From the NCBI GenBank assembly GCA_025093555.1, contig JAIWNF010000001.1:186001-250000 (forward strand): 64,000 nt of DNA, read 5' to 3'. The translations under genes were made by a program, and so were the position numbers. Shown piece by piece: positions 58,481 to 64,000 of the stretch; position 1 is the first letter of the stretch; every line of letters begins with the position of its first letter. Under the pieces are notes generated by a model, which was not told the origin of the DNA, ran no database searches, and saw only the letters and a program-made list of their open reading frames with translations. The DNA is from Circinella umbellata. Its lineage: Eukaryota > Mucoromycota > Mucoromycetes > Mucorales > Lichtheimiaceae.

Positions 58481-61243
58481 GCGTCGAGCTTCACAAGATT
58501 TGGTGCAGGCCATGTTGGAATGGAAACAACACAGCGGAAGTGCTAAAATAGAAGCGTCACCTATATTATCATCACCGCCACCACCGCCACCAGTACCTGT
58601 ATCATCATTACTACCTCCACCAAGACCTGCAAGAAGAAGACCGTCAGGGCCTGAAAGTAAATCAGAACAACAGCAACGACAGCAGGCGCAGGAGCAAGAA
58701 AGAGAAAAAGAAGAAATCCCAAAAAATCAACAGAAAGCAGAAGAAGAGAAGACTGGAAATCAAAGGTCATTAGAAGTGGATGACCCACGTCAAGCAGCGC
58801 AAAGAATATGGAATAATGATGAATCATTTGTAGCAAGAGAAAAAGCTGCTGAATGGCTTGGACAAGCGTAATGTATCTTCAATCTTAGATTCTATTATTT
58901 AGCCAATCCCGGAAAAAGAAGGAAGAAAAACTAACAAGTATCAATTAATTATCATTCGATATAATAGAAAACCATTCCATGCAAAAGCACTTGTCTGTTA
59001 TATGGCTCATTTTGAATTTGTGAATATGTTATTGGATAAAGCATTTCGTAGATTATGTAGTAAACTCTATTTTAAAGCCGAAGCCCAACAAATTGATCGT
59101 ATTTTAGAAGCTTTTGCAAGGCGTTATTGGAAATGTAATCCACAATGTATTTTTGGCAATGCAGGTAAAAAAAAATCAACACTTTCAATTACGTAACTAA
59201 TAATAATTAATATCATGTTTACGTTCGCTTTTCCGTCAAACAAAAAAAAATGATTTACTGATCTAATCATAAATTTGGGCGGGCTGTTGTCGTTATAGAC
59301 ATTGTTTATGCTGTAGTTTATTCTTTATTATTGTTAAATACAGATCTTCACGTGGCTCAGGGTAATCATGCACGTATGAACCGTCAAGCATTTGTTCGAA
59401 ATACCATGTCAACTATTCGAGATCAAGTTCGATCCTTACCACCAGAAAAACATGATCGTACAGGACAATTATTTACCAAAACATGGGAAATGGATATAGA
59501 AATTTATCTTAAAGAACTCTATGTATCAGTTAAACAAAGTCAAATTTTGCAACCTCTGGAACAACAGCAACAACAACAACACGGATTACAACTTTCAGTT
59601 AATAATAATACAGTTGAAAAACGCGCGAGTATGCTGGGTGGTAAAATGGTGGAATTTACACGTAGTGTCAATACAATTATACGTAATAAATCTGGGCGAG
59701 ACAGTGCCTTGATTCATCCAGTAACACTTAATACATCAACTTCAGCAATTACCATTGATGAAAACTCTTTATCTTCTCAATATAACATCAACAATAGCAA
59801 CAAAGCATCTATTACAAGCAATCCTTCATCTCCCTTAGGATCACCACGCCGTGATTCATTCTCATCCTCTTTATCGGGTGCATCATTTGCATCCTCAGTT
59901 ACTCGTACAGTTAATAATAACAACAATGGTAATATGTTATCACCTCATCAACCCATGATGAGCTTCATGCAATCACATGCCTCTGATTTATTTACAAGTC
60001 GACCTCCCTATCTTAAAGAAGGTGTGGTGGTACGAAAACATTTATTGGAAAATGGGCGCCAAAAGGCAAAGCATCGGGAATGGAAGGATTGCTTTTTGGT
60101 TGTTGGACATGGTGAATTAAAAATGTATGCAATGCAAGGAACTACAAGTGAAGAAAGACGAAGTATGTTACGCGTCAATAGTTTTTCAACCCTGGCTGAC
60201 TCGTTGCAAGGAAATAGTAATAAGTCAGTAGGAAGTGGAGCATCATCATCTTGGACTGTAAGTAATTTTTAAAATCATGTTGTGAATAATGTATGAAAAA
60301 AATGATTTATAGCAGCAAAAAGCTCATAACAATCTATTTCATATATGTTCTTTAATAGTCATCCATGCAACCTTTAGGTGCCGTTACACTCAATCATTCA
60401 TTATCTAATATATTACCACCTCCAGGTTATAATCGACAACGACCTCATGTATTCGCTATCCAACAATCTCATGGTGGTGTATTTTTATTTCAATCAACAT
60501 CACAAGAACAAGTGAATGAATGGGTGGAAACATGTAATTATTGGGCAGCACGACAAAGTAAAGAACCTTTACCAGGCGGTGTTAGTAACATGGAATATGG
60601 ATGGGGTTCTTGTTTGAATGATGTGATATTGGATCTTGATTCACTTGAGATTTCTGGTAAATATTTCGGTGATCCAGATGCTTTAACTATTTACGATTGG
60701 AAACCCCCTGCACCACCCACTGTATGTAGTACTTTAAATGAACAAGAACAGTGGGATGCTTTACAAAAGCATTTGGATGCACTTAGTAATGAAATTAATG
60801 AGCATCGTGACTTGAAACGAAAAATTCTTGTCAAGGTAAAATAAGGGGAAGAAGAAAAGATATAAAAGGAGATAGATATATTGGTCTCTTTTGGTTCCAT
60901 AGTTGAACTTTTTTTATGATATATACTCATCCTGTTTATAATTTAACTTATTTAGTTTTCAAGTAAAAGTCAAAACCATACCAAGGTCATGTCAAATTGG
61001 GAAGCTAAATCCAATTATCTACTGCATGAAATTATAAAGTATCAAAATTATTGTGATGCATTGGAAAGAAGTGTAAAACGTCGTCAAAAACAGCAACAGC
61101 AACGATTACAACAAAGTCAACAACACCAGCATCAACAACGTCAACAGTATCAACATCAAAAATTACCTTCAATATCAATAGAACAAGAAAAAAATATGGA
61201 TTTATTTTCAGAAATTAAACAAGAACTAAATACTAGCTTTTAA
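56307..61243 (+). CDS. Sec7-PH domain Arf guanine nucleotide exchange factor (SYT1/EFA6-like)
   Basis: Seven exons: 56307-56687, 56785-56844, 56964-58867, 58968-59164, 59299-60257, 60359-60835 and 60956-61243, giving 1421 residues. The first ~740 residues are disordered: Thr, Gln (CAA run at about 58444-58479), Asn, Pro and Asp/Ser tracts. The Sec7 domain lies at about 745-940: RQAAQRIWNNDESFVAREKA, WLGQAKPFHAKALVCYM, FKAEAQQIDRILEAFARRYW (with the catalytic Glu of the EAQ loop) and YSLLLLNTDLHV. A PH domain lies at about 1082-1230 (EGVVVRKHLLENGRQKAKHR, REWKDCFLVV, QEQVNEWVETCNYWAARQ), then a coiled coil with a Gln/His tract. Domain order fits yeast Syt1 and animal EFA6, which activate Arf at membranes. 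Exon 2 (60 bp, encoding GGFGKLLKKLGNK) has a weak 5' splice context and is less certain. Confidence 0.88.
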
Positions 61244-61768
61244 TCCTTCTCTCTCTCTCTTTCTCTCTCTATTTATTATTATATTTATTCAATTATTAGT
61301 ATATAATTGCTGTAGTTATAAATGTTTTTTCCTTTACTACCCTTTCTCTCCCTCATTATCTCTATTTTTGTTTCTAAAATGTGTACATAAGAATATATAT
61401 ATACAGTTTTTTTTTTATTTTTTTTTGATCCAATAATCTTCACTACATAATTTTAGCATAATGACTGACAGATATATTGTACCATTTACTCATAATAATC
61501 ATCCGGGAAAAAAAACGACAAAGATACTTTTTGAAAGAAACTTGTTAATTTATTCATACATAGACATTTTTCTTTTTGAAAAATTACTTACGTATAGTGT
61601 ATGTAAAAGCTATATAAAGTATAATCTTTCAGAGTATATATATATAAAGGAGAAGTATGTACATTATATCATATAATACACGTTTATATATAATATTCGT
61701 GTAAAAAAAACCGTGGGGAGGAGGGAAGAAAAAAGAGGATGGGGTATATATTTATATACATGTTTTGT
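61244..61768. other. Convergent intergenic, Arf-GEF and F-box/WD40 3' ends
   Basis: About 525 bp, AT-rich with CT and TA repeats (61249-61270, 61395-61405). The ORF at 61461-61676 has no coding character. No gene seen. Confidence 0.55.
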
Positions 61769-63631
61769 TTATCGTGCTAATTCTTTGGAAAGTTGATGAG
61801 CAAAATCCAATACCATAATTCGTTTGTCATGACCAGCACTAAAATATTGAAAGAAAAAATCGTTATTATACTCCAATTTTTTTATCTTAAATGATCATGA
61901 TGAATTAATTTACCTAATGATATTGGTTCGTCCTAATAAAACACTGAATATTTTGCTTGTATGACCACTTTGAAAATTTAATAAACATTTTCCAGTTTCT
62001 GAATCCCAGACTTTTATCACCCTATCATATCCAGCAGTAATTACTTTTCCCTGGAAAAAATAGTCATAATATATATAGGTTTGAAATAAGTATTGGGCAT
62101 ATATTATTAATAGTAATAATAATAATAAAAGTAATACTTTACCTTTAAACTATCAATTGTTCTCAAAAGATTTGTATGTCCAGAATTAATTACAGTGGCT
62201 GTTTTCCAAACACTATCATTTGTCGCAGTAATAGATTCCCATATTTGAATATGACTACTAAGCCCACCAGCCCAAATGGTTCGATTATTTATCACTTGCA
62301 TACATGACAATCCACCAATATCACTTGTTAAGGTCTCCAAACATACGCCTGTTTTGGTACACCAAATCTTCACTGTACCATCACCAGAAGCAGATACAAT
62401 GCGTTGATTATCCAACTGTTTGACCGCATTTACAGCTTCTGTATGACCCCTTAACACATGACATACTTTGCCATCTGTTATTCGCCATATTTGTATAGTT
62501 GTATCTCTTGAAGCTGTAGCTACCATTGCGTCATTGATAGCCAAAACCGACAACACGCTATGCGTATGGGCTGAAAATTGCCGAACTTGGTTCCAATTCG
62601 GTAATGACCAAACGATGCATGTTGAATCTGATGACCCAGTGACAGCATATATTTCATTTTTCTTATCACCTCCTGTATCTTCTTCTTGTTGTGGCTGCAT
62701 TAAAGTCAAACATAAGATGCTACCTTGATGTGCATCTTTTCGAGTAAACAAACAATTTCGGGTTTCAATATCCCATAATTTGATGCTACGATCACGACTC
62801 ACGGTTGCAATTGTCTGCGAATTGATCCAAGCCGTAGCATAAACACTATCATCATGTTCATCTTCATTGTTCATATAAGAAACGTGAGCATCGCCCCGTG
62901 CCCAACGTTTATCGAGTTCCACATGATCTTTATACAAGTTGAAACACTGTTCAGAAGGCGGCGTTAAAAGTGGATAATACTGTTTAGAAAATAGTTGGTG
63001 CCAAAGATGATGATCGTAACAAATGTTATAGAAATAGCGCGACGTTTGTGCTACTTGAAGCACATTGGCAGCTGTATTCAGGTGATGCAAAATACGTATT
63101 AAAATTTCTGTGGGAAGTTTATGGAAAGAACAACCTATTTATTTTTGCAGAAGAATATTGATTAGCGGAGGTAGTGGTTTTTAAAGTAGTTGAATAGTTT
63201 CTTGCTTAATCATTACCAGTCGTGGTTAAAGATGTCAATTCATTTGATGATCGTCGTTGTTGTTGCTCAATACTATTATTACGTTTTGAACTTAATGACC
63301 AAGAAAATAAGAAAAACTTTGTTTTTTTCTGTAAAGATGATGATTGTTTTAATAATAAGGGATTAAAAAAACTTGATGCGTTTCCACTACCACTGAGTGC
63401 ACGCTTTCGACCTCGTAAAGAAGATGATGAAAATCCGTCGGATGTATTTGCAATAGATGAAGGATTTAAAACTTTAGTAAACGTTTTACCATGACGAGAA
63501 ACAATTGCAATATAAGTAGTTGTTGTTAACGATGATGGTGATTCTGGTAGATGATACTCATCATGTGTATTAAAATCATCTTGATGAAGTGGTGTTGGTA
63601 TATTAAGAAATGTCAAAAAGGGTGCCGACAT
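61769..63631 (-). CDS. F-box/WD40 repeat protein
   Basis: Exons (minus strand) 63631-63217, 63134-62143, 62050-61914 and 61838-61769 give 537 residues. The first ~140 are Ser-rich and disordered (SRHGKTFTKVL, SLRGRKRALSGSG). The splice joins into SFHKLPTEILIRILHHL, a clear F-box, followed by VLQVAQTSRYFYNICYDHHL. About seven WD40 repeats follow: TVSRDRSIKLWDIETR, TGSSDSTCIVWSL, TASRDTTIQIWRI, SASGDGTVKIWCTK, AGGLSSHIQIWES, TAGYDRVIKVWDSE and SAGHDKRIMVLDF. This layout (F-box then propeller) is that of Cdc4/Met30/Fbw7-type SCF receptors that bind phosphorylated substrates; which orthologue cannot be decided. The start at 63631 is the first Met of the open frame. Confidence 0.9.
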
Positions 63632-64000
63632 CTTTCTTTGTAAATTAGAATTGTTTCACTAATAATAATAAATGCAACAAACACTAGAAAAGGGGGAAGT
63701 GGGAAAAAGGAAAAAAAAACAAAAAGAAAAAAAAAGGAGGGGTATGTATTATGGCTCGAAAATTATAAACATAAATAAGCCCAGCTGAATGGGACCTGTA
63801 CTGAATCTGGTCTTCCCCGGACTGGAGCCGTTGTTGTGGGGAATATTGTTCAGAAAAAAAATCAAATTGATTGGGTTGGATCAATTGCCAATGACGCATT
63901 TTAGTTACACGAACAGCAAAAAAAAATCATCACTATTAATTCGAAAAAAAAAATTGTGTCACTATTGGTTACGTTAAATGTTTTTCCGAATGGAATTGAA
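63632..64000. other. Upstream of the F-box/WD40 gene, no gene shown
   Basis: This is the promoter side of the last gene. A minus-strand frame starting MRHWQLIQPNQFDFF (63899 down) is open for about 50 codons of fair composition before a run of Phe codons; it might be an exon of a gene beyond the window, but no family or splice model supports it. Confidence 0.4.

Noticed and set aside
63684..63899. Minus-strand ORF MRHWQLIQPNQ..
   Set aside because: Half of it is translated poly-T/A (Phe runs), no splice partner is visible, and the window ends soon after. Mentioned only as a possibility.
1..64000. CRISPR array, tRNA or rRNA genes
   Set aside because: No regular repeat-spacer pattern was seen (and none is expected in a nuclear fungal genome). 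I looked by eye for tRNA B-box-like words (GGTTCGA-N-N-CC) and found none in a plausible cloverleaf. A tRNAscan-SE/Infernal run would be decisive.

Overview
This window is nuclear DNA from a filamentous fungus of an early-diverging lineage, most likely Mucoromycota and possibly Mucorales. The DNA is AT-rich. Genes are dense where present and are cut by many short GT-AG introns, mostly 60-120 bp. The gene set includes proteins that ascomycete yeasts have lost or changed: phosphorylase kinase regulatory subunit, NELF-A, CSA/ERCC8 and a short DPH6. I built the exon models by hand from homology, splice signals and phase. In every recognised gene the exon lengths sum to a whole number of codons.

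Layout. Positions 1-11,100 hold a 5'-truncated phosphorylase-kinase alpha/beta-like gene (+), a MAK32-like PfkB kinase (-), a NELF-A homologue (-), a 264-bp inverted-repeat element and an F-box gene (-). Positions 11,100-17,200 are gene-poor and contain decayed retroelement pieces (a Ty3/Gypsy integrase relic and a gag-like relic) and two weak minus-strand ORFs. Positions 17,200-29,700 are a housekeeping cluster: a TMEM41/VTT membrane protein, STE14/ICMT, a mitochondrial-type cysteine synthase, DPH6, SAC1 phosphoinositide phosphatase and a BEM46/ABHD13 hydrolase. Positions 29,700-44,600 are accessory DNA: a 1.4-kb element with ~100-bp terminal inverted repeats carrying three GGCGCGCC sites per arm, a decayed coding relic, a Gly/Arg/Asp-repeat gene followed by a tandem series of exon-like and intron-like units, a GC-rich island with an 88-bp inverted repeat, and a long A-rich stretch ending in an (A)nT tract. 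Positions 44,600-64,000 are again gene-dense: a small MGCC-start protein, ERCC8/CSA, SEC5, ARP1, CDT1, a Sec7-PH Arf-GEF and an F-box/WD40 protein.

The genes do not form one pathway. Three tight divergent pairs share short promoters: cysteine synthase/DPH6, ERCC8/SEC5 and ARP1/CDT1. The most unusual items are an ILEI (FAM3/PANDER-type) domain inside the phosphorylase-kinase subunit, 12-bp and 18-bp microexons, the exon-like tandem array at 35.9-37.3 kb, and the GGCGCGCC-studded element.
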